From an uncultured Oscillibacter sp. (GTDB lineage: Bacteria; Bacillota; Clostridia; Oscillospirales; Oscillospiraceae), in assembly GCA_910586735.1 (NCBI GenBank), contig CAJUJW010000098.1, forward strand, positions 1-6,705: DNA of 6,705 nucleotides, given 5' to 3'. How positions within the stretch are numbered: position 1 is the first letter of the stretch; each line of letters begins with the position of its first letter. The position numbers and the translations under genes are program-made. The notes beneath the pieces were generated by a model that did not search any database, was not told the origin of the DNA, and saw only the letters and a program-made list of their open reading frames with translations. This document shows, piece after piece, positions 1 through 5,902 of the stretch.

Positions 1-121
1 CCACGACGGAGGGTGTGGTCCGGTTTCCCTCGGCGTTGGCGATGACGACGGCCTCCCCGCCCTCCATGACCGCCACGCAGGAGTTGGTGGTTCCCAAATC
101 GATACCGATTACTTTAGACAT
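1..121 (-). CDS. dnaK: DnaK (Hsp70 chaperone), N-terminal 40 codons only
   Basis: Cytoplasmic Hsp70 chaperone; it binds exposed hydrophobic segments of unfolded proteins in an ATP-driven cycle, helped by DnaJ and GrpE. Only the start is inside the window and the gene continues past the left edge. The translation begins MSKVIGIDLGTTNSCVAVM, which contains the diagnostic phosphate-1 loop IGIDLGTTNS of the actin-like ATPase domain, and residues 33-40 (NRTTPSVV) match the next conserved Hsp70 stretch. The ATG is at 121-119, preceded by AGGAGG at 130-135 with an 8-base spacer. It is the third gene of the hrcA-grpE-dnaK operon, separated from grpE by 136 bases that hold an inverted-repeat element. 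Identity is certain; nothing can be said about the C-terminal domains. Confidence 0.98.
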   Translation of the reverse strand, partial: MSKVIGIDLGTTNSCVAVMEGGEAVVIANAEGNRTTPSVV

Positions 122-157
122 AATGACTGCCTCCTATATCATCTTAAATAAATTGAT

Positions 158-259
158 AATTGAAAATTGACAATGGACAATGTGTCCCGCGAAGGAATCT
201 CCGCCGCCAAACGGAACCGGCCGGCTCTGCGCCGCATTGTCAATTGTCCATTGTCCATT
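158..259. repeat. Imperfect inverted-repeat element between grpE and dnaK
   Basis: Two AT-rich 25-base arms, 158-182 and 235-259, are inverted copies of each other with 21 of 25 positions matching. Both are built from the unit ATTGACAATGGACAAT and variants of it. They flank a GC-rich core of 52 bases (183-234). The right arm ends inside the grpE stop codon (258-260). The base composition differs sharply from the flanking genes. A short non-coding element with long terminal inverted repeats resembles a MITE or a dispersed intergenic palindrome; that class is inferred, since the rest of the genome is not visible. In RNA the arms could pair into a long hairpin inside the operon transcript. No target-site duplication is obvious. 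Confidence 0.65.
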
Positions 260-839
260 AATTTGCCACCTGCACCACGGCGTGCCGGATCACCTTGTCT
301 CCCAGGATGAAGCCCGCCTGGAAGACCTGGGCCACCTGGTTCTCGCCGAAATTCTCGTCGTCGATGTGCATGACGGCCTCGTGCCGCTCCGGGTCGAAGG
401 GCTGGCCCTGAGCCTCGATCTCCGCCACACCCAGCTTCTTCAAGAGCTCCTTGTACTGGGTGAAGATCATCTCCAGGCCCTTCTTGTGGGGGTCGTCCTC
501 GCCGCCGGGGGCCGCCGCCGCCCGCTCCAGGTTGTCGTACACCGCCAGGAACTCCTTGATGGTGTCCGCCTTGGCGTCCTGGTAGAGGGTTTCCTTTTCC
601 TTGGCCGTCCGCTTGCGGTAGTTGTCGTACTCCGCCGCCAGGCGGGCGAACTGGTCCTTGGTGGTCTCCAGCTGCTTGGCCGCCGCCTCCATCTGCTCCA
701 CCTGTTCCTTGGTGAAGGTGAAGGTCTTTTCCTTCTTCTTCTTGCCCTTGGGGGCCTTTTCAACGGGTTCCTCCGGCTGGGGGGCCGCCTCCGTCTCCGG
801 GGTCTCCTCCTCCAGGGGCTGCTTGTTTTCCTCGCTCAT
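258..839 (-). CDS. grpE: GrpE, nucleotide exchange factor for DnaK
   Basis: Cytoplasmic homodimeric co-chaperone that opens the DnaK nucleotide site so ADP leaves and ATP can bind. The 193-residue product has the family layout: a charged, low-complexity N-terminus (1-38, Glu/Pro then a Lys run), a long helix or coiled coil (about 44-95) with the typical AAEYDNYRKRTAKE at 68-81, and a C-terminal beta domain (about 137-193) with FDPERHEAV at 148-156 and the signature GFILGDKVIRHAVVQV at 176-191. Length is normal for Firmicutes. The ATG (839-837) shares one base with the hrcA stop (TAATG) and has AAGGAGG at 847-853, so translation is probably coupled to hrcA. Its stop codon lies at the edge of the inverted-repeat element. 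Confidence 0.97.
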   Translation of the reverse strand: MSEENKQPLEEETPETEAAPQPEEPVEKAPKGKKKKEKTFTFTKEQVEQMEAAAKQLETTKDQFARLAAEYDNYRKRTAKEKETLYQDAKADTIKEFLAVYDNLERAAAAPGGEDDPHKKGLEMIFTQYKELLKKLGVAEIEAQGQPFDPERHEAVMHIDDENFGENQVAQVFQAGFILGDKVIRHAVVQVAN

Positions 840-1882
840 TACCGATCCTCCTTCGGAGGAAGCTCCTCCTGTTTTCCAAACAATCTCGTCAGCCCCTCGG
901 CAAAGCCGGAGAGCCTCGCGGCCACCGCCGCGTAGTCCATTCTCGTGGGGCCCACCACGCCGATGAGACCCCGCATGTCGTCCCCGATGTCATAGCTGGC
1001 CACCACCACGCTGGTGTCCCGCAGGGCCTCCTTCACGTTCTCCGGGCCGATGAGGATCTCCATGTCCCGGTGGAGGGGCTGGGGAAGCTCCTCCTTGCTG
1101 TCCGCCAGAAAGCTCATCAGCTCATGGGCCTTGTCGGCGTCCCGGAACTCCGGCAGCTTCAAAAGCCGGCTGGCCCCGGCGGTGACGATCTCCCGCCGCC
1201 CCGCTTCCTCCAGGGCCTCCGCCGCGAAGCTCACGGCCTGGGACAGCAACAGGAAGAGCTGGGGGCTCACCTGGTCCGCCACGCTCATCAGCCGCTGGCT
1301 CATCTCGTCGGGAGAGCGGCCCACAAAGCGGCTGTTCAGCAGGTTCCCGGCAACAGGAAGCTGGTCCGGCTCCACCTTCAGCTGCGTCCGCAGGAGCTGG
1401 CTTTTCACCTTGCTGTCGCTGGTCATCATCACCAGGATGCAGTTCCGCTCGTCCACGGCCAGCAGTTCAAACCGCCGGGCCGTGACCGAGGTCTTCCGGC
1501 TGGCGGCGATGTAGGCCGGATAGCGCACCAGGGCGGACACCGCCCGGCCCGCCTGGGCCAGGAGCCGGTCCAGCTCCTCCATTTTCAGCTGGAGGGACTG
1601 GTTGATCTTCTCCGTCTCCGCCAGGGAGAGCCTCTGCTCCTCCATCAGCTCGTTGACATACAGCCGGTAGCCCTTGGGGGAGGGCATCCGCCCTGCGGAG
1701 GTGTGGGGCTGCTCCAGATAACCCATTTCCGTCAGGTCGGACAGCTCGTTTCGGATGGTGGCGGAGCTGACGTTGCCCCCCATCTCGGCGGCGATGGCCT
1801 TGGACCCCACCGGCTCGGCGGTGCGGATATAGTCCTCCACCACCACCTTCAATATCTGCCGTTTTCGGTCCGTGAGCTCCAC
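839..1882 (-). CDS. hrcA: HrcA, heat-inducible repressor of the CIRCE regulon
   Basis: DNA-binding repressor of class I heat-shock genes. It binds the CIRCE operator, and in studied bacteria GroEL assists its folding, so it loses activity when chaperones are titrated by unfolded protein. The 347-residue product shows an N-terminal winged helix (about 1-62; LTDRKRQILKVVVEDYI, then SSATIRNELSDLTEMGYLEQPHTSAGRMP split over 39-67), the conserved PSPKGYRLYVNELM (67-80), a central GAF-like dimer region, and the C-terminal hallmark GLIGVVGPTRMDYAAV (305-320). The start is GTG at 1882-1880, chosen because it begins the conserved N-terminus and has AGGAGGAGG at 1888-1896. It is the first gene of the operon, overlaps grpE by one base, and its own promoter carries CIRCE, so it is autoregulated. 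Confidence 0.97.
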   Translation of the reverse strand: MELTDRKRQILKVVVEDYIRTAEPVGSKAIAAEMGGNVSSATIRNELSDLTEMGYLEQPHTSAGRMPSPKGYRLYVNELMEEQRLSLAETEKINQSLQLKMEELDRLLAQAGRAVSALVRYPAYIAASRKTSVTARRFELLAVDERNCILVMMTSDSKVKSQLLRTQLKVEPDQLPVAGNLLNSRFVGRSPDEMSQRLMSVADQVSPQLFLLLSQAVSFAAEALEEAGRREIVTAGASRLLKLPEFRDADKAHELMSFLADSKEELPQPLHRDMEILIGPENVKEALRDTSVVVASYDIGDDMRGLIGVVGPTRMDYAAVAARLSGFAEGLTRLFGKQEELPPKEDR

Positions 1883-1930
1883 GCCGTCCTCCTCCTATGT
1901 CCGCCGGCCCCTGGAACGGGTCGTTTTCAA

Positions 1931-1965
1931 CGCTTTAGCACTCCTTTTCCCCGAGTGCTAAAGCG
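1931..1965. promoter_or_regulatory. CIRCE operator (HrcA binding site) with extended arms
   Basis: A perfect copy of the consensus TTAGCACTC-N9-GAGTGCTAA lies at 1935-1961. The symmetry extends four further base pairs on each side, giving 13-bp perfect arms (1931-1943 and 1953-1965) around the 9-base spacer. It directly follows the -10 box of the hrcA promoter, so the predicted transcription start falls inside the operator. Bound HrcA would block initiation, and the element would also lie at the 5' end of the mRNA. Function is established for this element class. Confidence 0.97.
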
Positions 1966-1994
1966 AGTTTACCACCGGAGGGATTTGTTGTCAA
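1966..1994 (-). promoter_or_regulatory. Vegetative promoter of the hrcA-grpE-dnaK operon
   Basis: On the minus strand, a consensus -35 TTGACA (1989-1994), a 17-base spacer and -10 TAAACT (1966-1971) form a strong sigma-A type promoter. Predicted transcription start is near 1959, inside CIRCE, leaving a leader of about 75 bases before the GTG of hrcA. The arrangement of vegetative promoter plus CIRCE is standard for this operon in Firmicutes. Confidence 0.9.
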
Positions 1995-2120
1995 TGGATG
2001 GATATAAACAAATTGTAAACAAACCGGAACGGAATCATGAATCTTCCAGGGCCTGTCTGCCGCTCAGCCGCAAAAAATACCGAATGTTTCCCAGGAAAAG
2101 CCGAGAGTAAAAAATTATGC
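1995..2120. other. Intergenic stretch between the divergent hrcA and Crp/Fnr promoters
   Basis: The full gene-free gap runs from 1883 to 2189. Its left part holds the hrcA leader, CIRCE and promoter, and its right part the regulator promoter. In this middle section I see no convincing coding sequence, RNA gene or terminator. The only structure is an inverted pair AGTAAA (2106-2111) / TTTACT (2121-2126) that overlaps the -35 box of the regulator promoter. Confidence 0.5.
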
Positions 2121-2149
2121 TTTACTTTTTAAGCCAAAGCTGGTATGAT
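2121..2149 (+). promoter_or_regulatory. Extended -10 promoter of the Crp/Fnr regulator gene
   Basis: A -35-like TTTACT (2121-2126), a 17-base spacer and -10 TATGAT (2144-2149) preceded by TG one base upstream (2141-2142) make a good extended -10 sigma-A promoter. The predicted start near 2156 gives a leader of about 35 bases to the ATG at 2190. An in-frame ATG at 2145 lies inside this -10 box and therefore cannot be the real start codon. Confidence 0.75.
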
Positions 2150-2175
2150 ATTTAGTTGTGTGGGATATGCAGCCG

Positions 2176-2181
2176 AAGGGG
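2176..2181 (+). promoter_or_regulatory. Ribosome binding site that fixes the regulator start at 2190
   Basis: AAGGGG lies 8 bases before the ATG at 2190. The in-frame ATG at 2145 has no comparable site and overlaps the promoter, so the shorter protein is preferred. Confidence 0.75.
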
Positions 2182-2189
2182 ATGAGCAC

Positions 2190-2843
2190 ATGCTTAGTGA
2201 GCAGGAGATGACAAAAAGCCCGTTGTTCCGCGGAATCAACTATCAGGATTACAGGGAGATTCTGACCTGTTTTCAGGCGGTTCAGCGGTCCTTCCGGGCC
2301 GACGAGCTGATTTATGACTTCTCCACCGACGCCGTGGGCGTGGTGGAGCGGGGTCAGGCCGCCCTGATCCGCATTGACGAGGACGGCGTGTCCACGGTGC
2401 TGGAGGACCTGGGCGCCGGTGGCATTTTCGGCAAGACTCTGGCCTTCGCCGGGTCCACCGGGGACAGCCTGGAGGTCATCTGCCGCCGCCCCTGCGACGT
2501 GGTCTTCATCAAGTACGACCACCTGTTCAGCCCCTGCGGCAACGCCTGCCTGCGGCACAGCGTCATGATGCAGAATCTGGTGCGTCTCATGACGGACAAG
2601 GCCCAGGCCCTCTCCCGCCGGGTGGACGTGCTGTCCCGGCGGTCCATCCGGGAAAAACTGCTGTGCTATTTCCGCCAGCTGTCCCAGCAGGCGGGGAACC
2701 GGACCTTTACCCTCCCCTTCTCCCTCAGCACCCTGGCGGACTACATCGCCACGGACCGCAGCGCCATGATGCGGGAGCTCAAGCGCCTCCGGGAGGAGGG
2801 CAGCGTCCGCTCCGACGGGCGGCAGTTCACCCTCCAGCTCTGA
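2190..2843 (+). CDS. Crp/Fnr-family transcriptional regulator
   Basis: Predicted cytoplasmic DNA-binding regulator of 217 residues. Residues 10-110 fit a cyclic-nucleotide-binding-like beta barrel (SPLFRGINYQDYREIL at 10-25, the LEDLGAGGIFGKTLAFAG turn region at 71-88). A long dimer helix covers about 123-150, and a winged helix-turn-helix about 150-217 (FSLSTLADYIATDRSAMMRE at 177-196). The typical cAMP phosphate-binding Arg/Ser signature is not seen, so cAMP is an unlikely ligand. Six cysteines (27, 98, 102, 116, 120, 159) include the cluster C116-x3-C120-x2-H123 just before the dimer helix; a redox or metal role is only a guess. It precedes a thioesterase gene by 28 bases in a likely operon. 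The target genes and effector are unknown. Confidence 0.9.
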   Translation: MLSEQEMTKSPLFRGINYQDYREILTCFQAVQRSFRADELIYDFSTDAVGVVERGQAALIRIDEDGVSTVLEDLGAGGIFGKTLAFAGSTGDSLEVICRRPCDVVFIKYDHLFSPCGNACLRHSVMMQNLVRLMTDKAQALSRRVDVLSRRSIREKLLCYFRQLSQQAGNRTFTLPFSLSTLADYIATDRSAMMRELKRLREEGSVRSDGRQFTLQL

Positions 2844-2871
2844 GAATGCTGTACCAAAAGGAGGCCGCTCC

Positions 2872-3282
2872 ATGGACTATGAGCGTTTCCGCACCTTCCG
2901 CAACAACAACAATCCCTTCGGGAAGCGCCTGGGCATCTACGTGGAGGAGCTGCGCCCCGGATACGCCCGGGCCGTCAAAACCGTGACGGAGGAGGACCTG
3001 AACCCCGTTCAGGTGCCCCACGGCGGGGTCTATTTCTCCCTGGCCGACACCGCCTGCGGGTCCGCCATGGTGGCCTATGGGAACGTCTGCGTCACCATCA
3101 ACTGCTCCTTCAGCTTTCTGAAAAGCGCCAAGGCCGGGGACAAGCTGACGGCGGAGGCCCGTGAGCTTCAAAACGGCAGGAGCGTCAGCGTGCTGGAGGC
3201 CCGGGTCACGGGAGAATCGGGAGAGCTTCTGGCCGTGGGGACCTTCACCTTCCGGCGGCTGGAGAAAAAAATCGAGCTGTAA
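2872..3282 (+). CDS. PaaI-type hotdog-fold thioesterase
   Basis: Predicted cytoplasmic acyl-CoA (or related) thioesterase of 136 residues, a normal length for a single hotdog domain. The domain spans about 17-130. The diagnostic stretch is NPVQVPHGGVYFSLADTA (44-61): HGG at 50-52 begins the central helix, and D59 sits where the catalytic Asp of E. coli PaaI lies, with N44 also conserved. The closing strand SGELLAVGTFTFRR (116-129) is typical. In studied PaaI enzymes the tetramer hydrolyses phenylacetyl-CoA-type thioesters; nothing here identifies the substrate, and no phenylacetate pathway genes are nearby. The ATG has AAGGAGG at 2858-2864 with a 7-base spacer. It follows the Crp/Fnr gene by 28 bases and is followed by a terminator. 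Confidence 0.9.
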   Translation: MDYERFRTFRNNNNPFGKRLGIYVEELRPGYARAVKTVTEEDLNPVQVPHGGVYFSLADTACGSAMVAYGNVCVTINCSFSFLKSAKAGDKLTAEARELQNGRSVSVLEARVTGESGELLAVGTFTFRRLEKKIEL

Positions 3283-3292
3283 AAGACATAGC

Positions 3293-3324
3293 AAAAGAGG
3301 CTGTCAAGAGACAGCCTCTTTTTT
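3293..3324. terminator. Intrinsic terminator, probably bidirectional
   Basis: A perfect 13-bp stem (3293-3305 with 3310-3322) closes a 4-base AAGA loop and ends in a run of six T on the plus strand (3319-3324), ten bases after the thioesterase stop. On the minus strand the same hairpin ends in TTTT and lies 21 bases after the stop of the 31-residue peptide gene, so it can serve both convergent units. Confidence 0.92.
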
Positions 3325-3345
3325 CGCGCCCGTGAATACAGGTTC

Positions 3346-3441
3346 TCATCCGATGTAAGGCAGGATCATCGAGGCCAGCAGGGCCGCCACCAGCACCACC
3401 GCCAGGGTCAGGGCGACGATCCGCTTGAACTTTCCGTTCAT
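3346..3441 (-). CDS. 31-residue single-helix membrane peptide
   Basis: Unrecognised small protein. It starts MNGKFKRIV, and residues about 8-28 are almost purely Ala/Val/Leu/Ile/Met, enough for one membrane-spanning helix. The basic N-terminus (K4, K6, R7) predicts the N-terminus in the cytoplasm. The start is ATG 3441-3439, overlapping the TGA of the DUF951 gene in an ATGA arrangement. It has a full AAAGGAGG at 3449-3456 with a 7-base spacer, which is strong evidence of translation. A longer in-frame reading from 3567 is rejected because it runs out of frame through the DUF951 gene. A bidirectional terminator lies 21 bases downstream. Function unknown; alternatives include a membrane anchor or regulator peptide working with its upstream partner. 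Confidence 0.7.
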   Translation of the reverse strand: MNGKFKRIVALTLAVVLVAALLASMILPYIG

Positions 3442-3629
3442 GTGGGTTCCTCCTTTGTCAAAACTTTGCGGATGCTCTTCTCCGCCTTGCTCCTGGGAAG
3501 CATCAGCTCGTGGCCGCAGCCTTGGCACCGGAGCTTGATGTCCATGCCCACCCGCAGAATCTCCCACTGGGTGCTGCCGCAGGGGTGGGGCTTTTTCAGT
3601 TCCACCAGATCATGAAGCCGCAGGTCCAT
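3438..3629 (-). CDS. DUF951 family protein, zinc-ribbon-like
   Basis: A 63-residue conserved Firmicutes protein of unknown function (DUF951 family; recognised from the pattern LKKPHPCGS-x-WEILRVG-x-D-x-KL-x-C-x-GCGH). C17 in PHPCG and C35/C38 in CQGCGH could bind a metal, and LPRSKAEKSIRKV (44-56) is the conserved basic tail. These proteins are small, soluble and likely nucleic-acid or ribosome associated, but that is inference. The ATG at 3629 has AGGAGG at 3635-3640. It is divergent from the S1-domain gene (69-base gap) and overlaps the membrane peptide gene by 4 bases, so the two should be translated together. Confidence 0.9.
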   Translation of the reverse strand: MDLRLHDLVELKKPHPCGSTQWEILRVGMDIKLRCQGCGHELMLPRSKAEKSIRKVLTKEEPT

Positions 3630-3698
3630 CTTGTCCTCCTGTCAATCATTTCGGTTTGCCGCATATATTGATTTATCAACGTTTAAGGATGCGATATC

Positions 3699-4631
3699 AT
3701 GCCGGAAAATAACCTGTACCCCCCGGAGGGCCTCCGCCCTCCCGTCCCGCTGGGCCTCGACGGCCTGCGGGAGGCCCTGGAGACCGGGGCCATTCTGGAA
3801 GCCCCCGTCCAGCGCTGCGGCGTGGACCACACCCTGTACCTGAACCTGGGCGGCGTCCAGGGCCGTATCCCCCGGCAGGAGGCCGTGGCCCCCTGGATCA
3901 GCGGTGCGGACCGGGACATCGCCGTTCTCTCCCGGGTGGGGAAACCCACCTGCTTCACCGTCGCGGCCCTGGAGGCCGACGAGAAGGGCGCGCCCATCGC
4001 CCTCCTCTCCCGCCGGGCCGCCCAGGAGAAGGCCATGGCCCATTTCCTGGAGCGTTTGGAGCCGGGGTCCGTCCTCACGGGCCGGATCACCCGGCTGGAG
4101 AGCTTCGGGGCCTTCGTGGACGTGGGCTGCGGCATTGTGGCCATGCTGCCCATCGAGCACATTTCCGTCTCCCGCATCTCCCACCCCAAGGAGCGCTTCC
4201 AAGAGGGGCAGAAAATCCTGGCGGCGGTGCGTGCTCTGGACCGGGAGGCCCGGCGGATCACACTCACCCACCGGGAGCTGCTGGGCACCTGGATGGAGAA
4301 CGCCAGCCGCTTTTCTCCCGGCGAGACCGTCCGGGGGGTGGTACGGACGGTGAAGGAGTACGGCAGCTTCATTGAGCTGGCCCCCAATCTCTCCGGCCTG
4401 GCGGACGCCAAGGAGCGCCTCTCCCCCGGCGACGGGGTCAGCGTGTACATCAAGAGCATCCGCCCGGAGAGGATGAAGGTGAAGCTCCAGGTCATCGAAA
4501 AGCTGCCCCCGGCCCCCGACGAGCCCATCCACTACCAGGTCACCGACGGGAAGCTGGACCACTGGGTCTACTCCCCGCCGAACTATGAAAAACAGCCGGT
4601 GGAGACGGTGTTCACAGCTCCTTCCCCTTGA
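3699..4631 (+). CDS. S1 RNA-binding domain protein (ribosomal protein S1-like, three domains)
   Basis: Predicted cytoplasmic RNA-binding protein of 310 residues. Three OB-fold S1 repeats can be seen. Domain 1 (about 27-104) is divergent. Domain 2 (about 121-192) is canonical, with GSVLTGRITRLESFGAFVDV (123-142), LPIEHIS (150-156) and a typical end RRITLTHRELLG. Domain 3 (about 206-267) has GETVRGVVRTVKEYGSFIEL (208-227) and a short hydrophilic loop. The 40-residue tail is Pro-rich and not recognised. Such short S1 proteins in Clostridia are often named ribosomal protein S1, but true S1 has four to six repeats, so a role in translation or mRNA handling is inferred. The ATG has TAAGGAT at 3684-3690. 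The last 20 bases overlap the 3' end of rarA on the other strand. Confidence 0.9.
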   Translation: MPENNLYPPEGLRPPVPLGLDGLREALETGAILEAPVQRCGVDHTLYLNLGGVQGRIPRQEAVAPWISGADRDIAVLSRVGKPTCFTVAALEADEKGAPIALLSRRAAQEKAMAHFLERLEPGSVLTGRITRLESFGAFVDVGCGIVAMLPIEHISVSRISHPKERFQEGQKILAAVRALDREARRITLTHRELLGTWMENASRFSPGETVRGVVRTVKEYGSFIELAPNLSGLADAKERLSPGDGVSVYIKSIRPERMKVKLQVIEKLPPAPDEPIHYQVTDGKLDHWVYSPPNYEKQPVETVFTAPSP

Positions 4632-5880
4632 GCTTTTCCCAGTACGCCTTGGCGGCCTGTTCCGTCTTGTTCTCCCCCCACTCGTAATACTTCACGCCCT
4701 TCAGGGCATCGGGGAGGTACTGCTGGTCCACCCAGTGGCCGGGGAAGTTGTGGGGGTAAAGGTAGTGCTGCTGGTTGTCGAAGCCGGTGGTGTCGGCGTG
4801 GACGTTCTGGAGCTGCCGGGGCACGTCCCCGGTGCGGCCCGCTTTCACGTCCGCCCGGGCCCTGCCGATGCCCTCCACCACGCTGTTGGATTTCGGCGCG
4901 GTGGCCAGCAGGACGGCCGCCTGGGCCAGGGGCAGCTGCGCCTCCGGCAGCCCTAACTGCATGGCCGTGTCCACGCAGGCTTTGACAATCGCCACAGCCT
5001 GGGGATAGGCCATGCCCACGTCCTCGCTGGCGGAACAGAGAAGGCGGCGGCAGGGAGTCACCAGGTCCCCGGCCTCCAGGAAGCGGGCCAGATAGTGGAG
5101 GGCGGCGTCGGGGTCGCTGCCCCGGAGAGACTTCATCAGGGCCGAGGCGGCGTCGTACATGGCGTCGCCCCCTTTGTCATAGCGCATGGCGCTGCGCTGG
5201 GCCACCTGGGCGGCGTCCTCTTTGGTGAGGAGGAGCTTCCCCTTTTTGGGCTGTGCGGCCCGGCTCAGCAGCTCCACGGCGTTGACGGCCTTCCGCACGT
5301 CCCCGCCGCAGGCGGTGGCGATCTGGAGGGGCAGACCCTCCTCCCAGGCCAGCGGCAGGGGAGAGCGCTCCTTCTCAATCTCCAGGGCCCGTAGGACGGC
5401 GGGCTCCGCCTCCTCCGGCGGCACGGCCTTGAACTCGAAGACCGTACTCCGGCTGAGGAGGGCCCCATAGACGTAAAAATAGGGGTTCTCCGTGGTGGAG
5501 GCGATGAGGGTCAGCTTGCCGTTCTCCATGAACTCCAGCAGACTCTGCTGCTGCTTCTTGTTGAAGTATTGAATCTCGTCCAGGTAGAGGAGCACCCCGC
5601 CGGGGGCCAGCAGGGTCCCCACGTCGGCGATGATGTCCTTCACGTCCTGGAGCGTGGCCGTGGTGGCGTTGAGGCGGTAGAGGGCCTTGTGGGTCCGTTC
5701 CGCCACGATGTTGGCGATGGTGGTTTTCCCGGTGCCGGAGGGCCCGTAGAAGACCATGTTGGCCTCGGTCCCGCCCTCAATCAGGCGGCGGAGCACCGCG
5801 CCGGGGGCCAGGAGGTGCCGCTGGCCCACCACCTCGTCCAAAGTCTTGGGGCGGATCTCGTCCGCCAGGGGACGCTGCAT
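4612..5880 (-). CDS. rarA: RarA/MgsA, replication-associated recombination AAA+ ATPase
   Basis: Cytoplasmic AAA+ ATPase of the RarA/MgsA/WRNIP1 family, which acts at stalled replication forks and single-strand DNA ends and is related to clamp-loader subunits. The 422-residue length is normal. Visible motifs: N-terminal LADEIRPKTLDEVVGQRHLL (5-24), Walker A GPSGTGKTT (46-54), Walker B LLYLDEIQYF (97-106), sensor 1 ASTTENP (127-133), arginine finger in LLSRS (R144), and sensor 2 GGDVRKAVN (192-200, R196). The C-terminal tetramerisation part has SASEDVGMAYPQA (283-295) and the late QQYLPD (386-391). The Walker B variant DEIQYF replaces the DEIHRF or DEVHRF seen in many relatives; catalytic D101 and E102 are kept. 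The ATG has AAGGAGG at 5888-5894. It is convergent with the S1-domain gene, overlapping it by 20 bases with no terminator between. Confidence 0.95.
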   Translation of the reverse strand: MQRPLADEIRPKTLDEVVGQRHLLAPGAVLRRLIEGGTEANMVFYGPSGTGKTTIANIVAERTHKALYRLNATTATLQDVKDIIADVGTLLAPGGVLLYLDEIQYFNKKQQQSLLEFMENGKLTLIASTTENPYFYVYGALLSRSTVFEFKAVPPEEAEPAVLRALEIEKERSPLPLAWEEGLPLQIATACGGDVRKAVNAVELLSRAAQPKKGKLLLTKEDAAQVAQRSAMRYDKGGDAMYDAASALMKSLRGSDPDAALHYLARFLEAGDLVTPCRRLLCSASEDVGMAYPQAVAIVKACVDTAMQLGLPEAQLPLAQAAVLLATAPKSNSVVEGIGRARADVKAGRTGDVPRQLQNVHADTTGFDNQQHYLYPHNFPGHWVDQQYLPDALKGVKYYEWGENKTEQAAKAYWEKLKGKEL

Positions 5881-5902
5881 GCCGGTCCCTCCTTTTCTCG
5901 TT

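Noticed and set aside
1070..2110. 346-codon open frame on the plus strand opposite hrcA
   Set aside because: It is a shadow of hrcA in GC-rich DNA, is low in recognisable motifs, and crosses CIRCE and the hrcA promoter.
2145..2189. Longer start for the Crp/Fnr regulator at the ATG at 2145, adding 15 residues
   Set aside because: The ATG lies within the predicted -10 box, has no ribosome binding site, and the added residues are not part of the family domain.
3442..3567. N-terminal extension of the 31-residue peptide frame up to 3567
   Set aside because: This part overlaps the DUF951 gene in another frame, and the conserved DUF951 motifs show which frame is coding.
3668..3679. FNR-like half-sites TTGAT and ATCAA between the divergent DUF951 and S1 genes
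   Set aside because: The spacing is 2 bases rather than the 4 of a true FNR box, and such AT-rich matches arise easily by chance. No clear promoter was identified for either gene in this 69-base gap.
3642..4562. Long minus-strand open frames opposite the S1-domain gene
   Set aside because: They are antisense shadows; the plus strand has conserved S1 motifs and a ribosome binding site, and the minus frames have neither.
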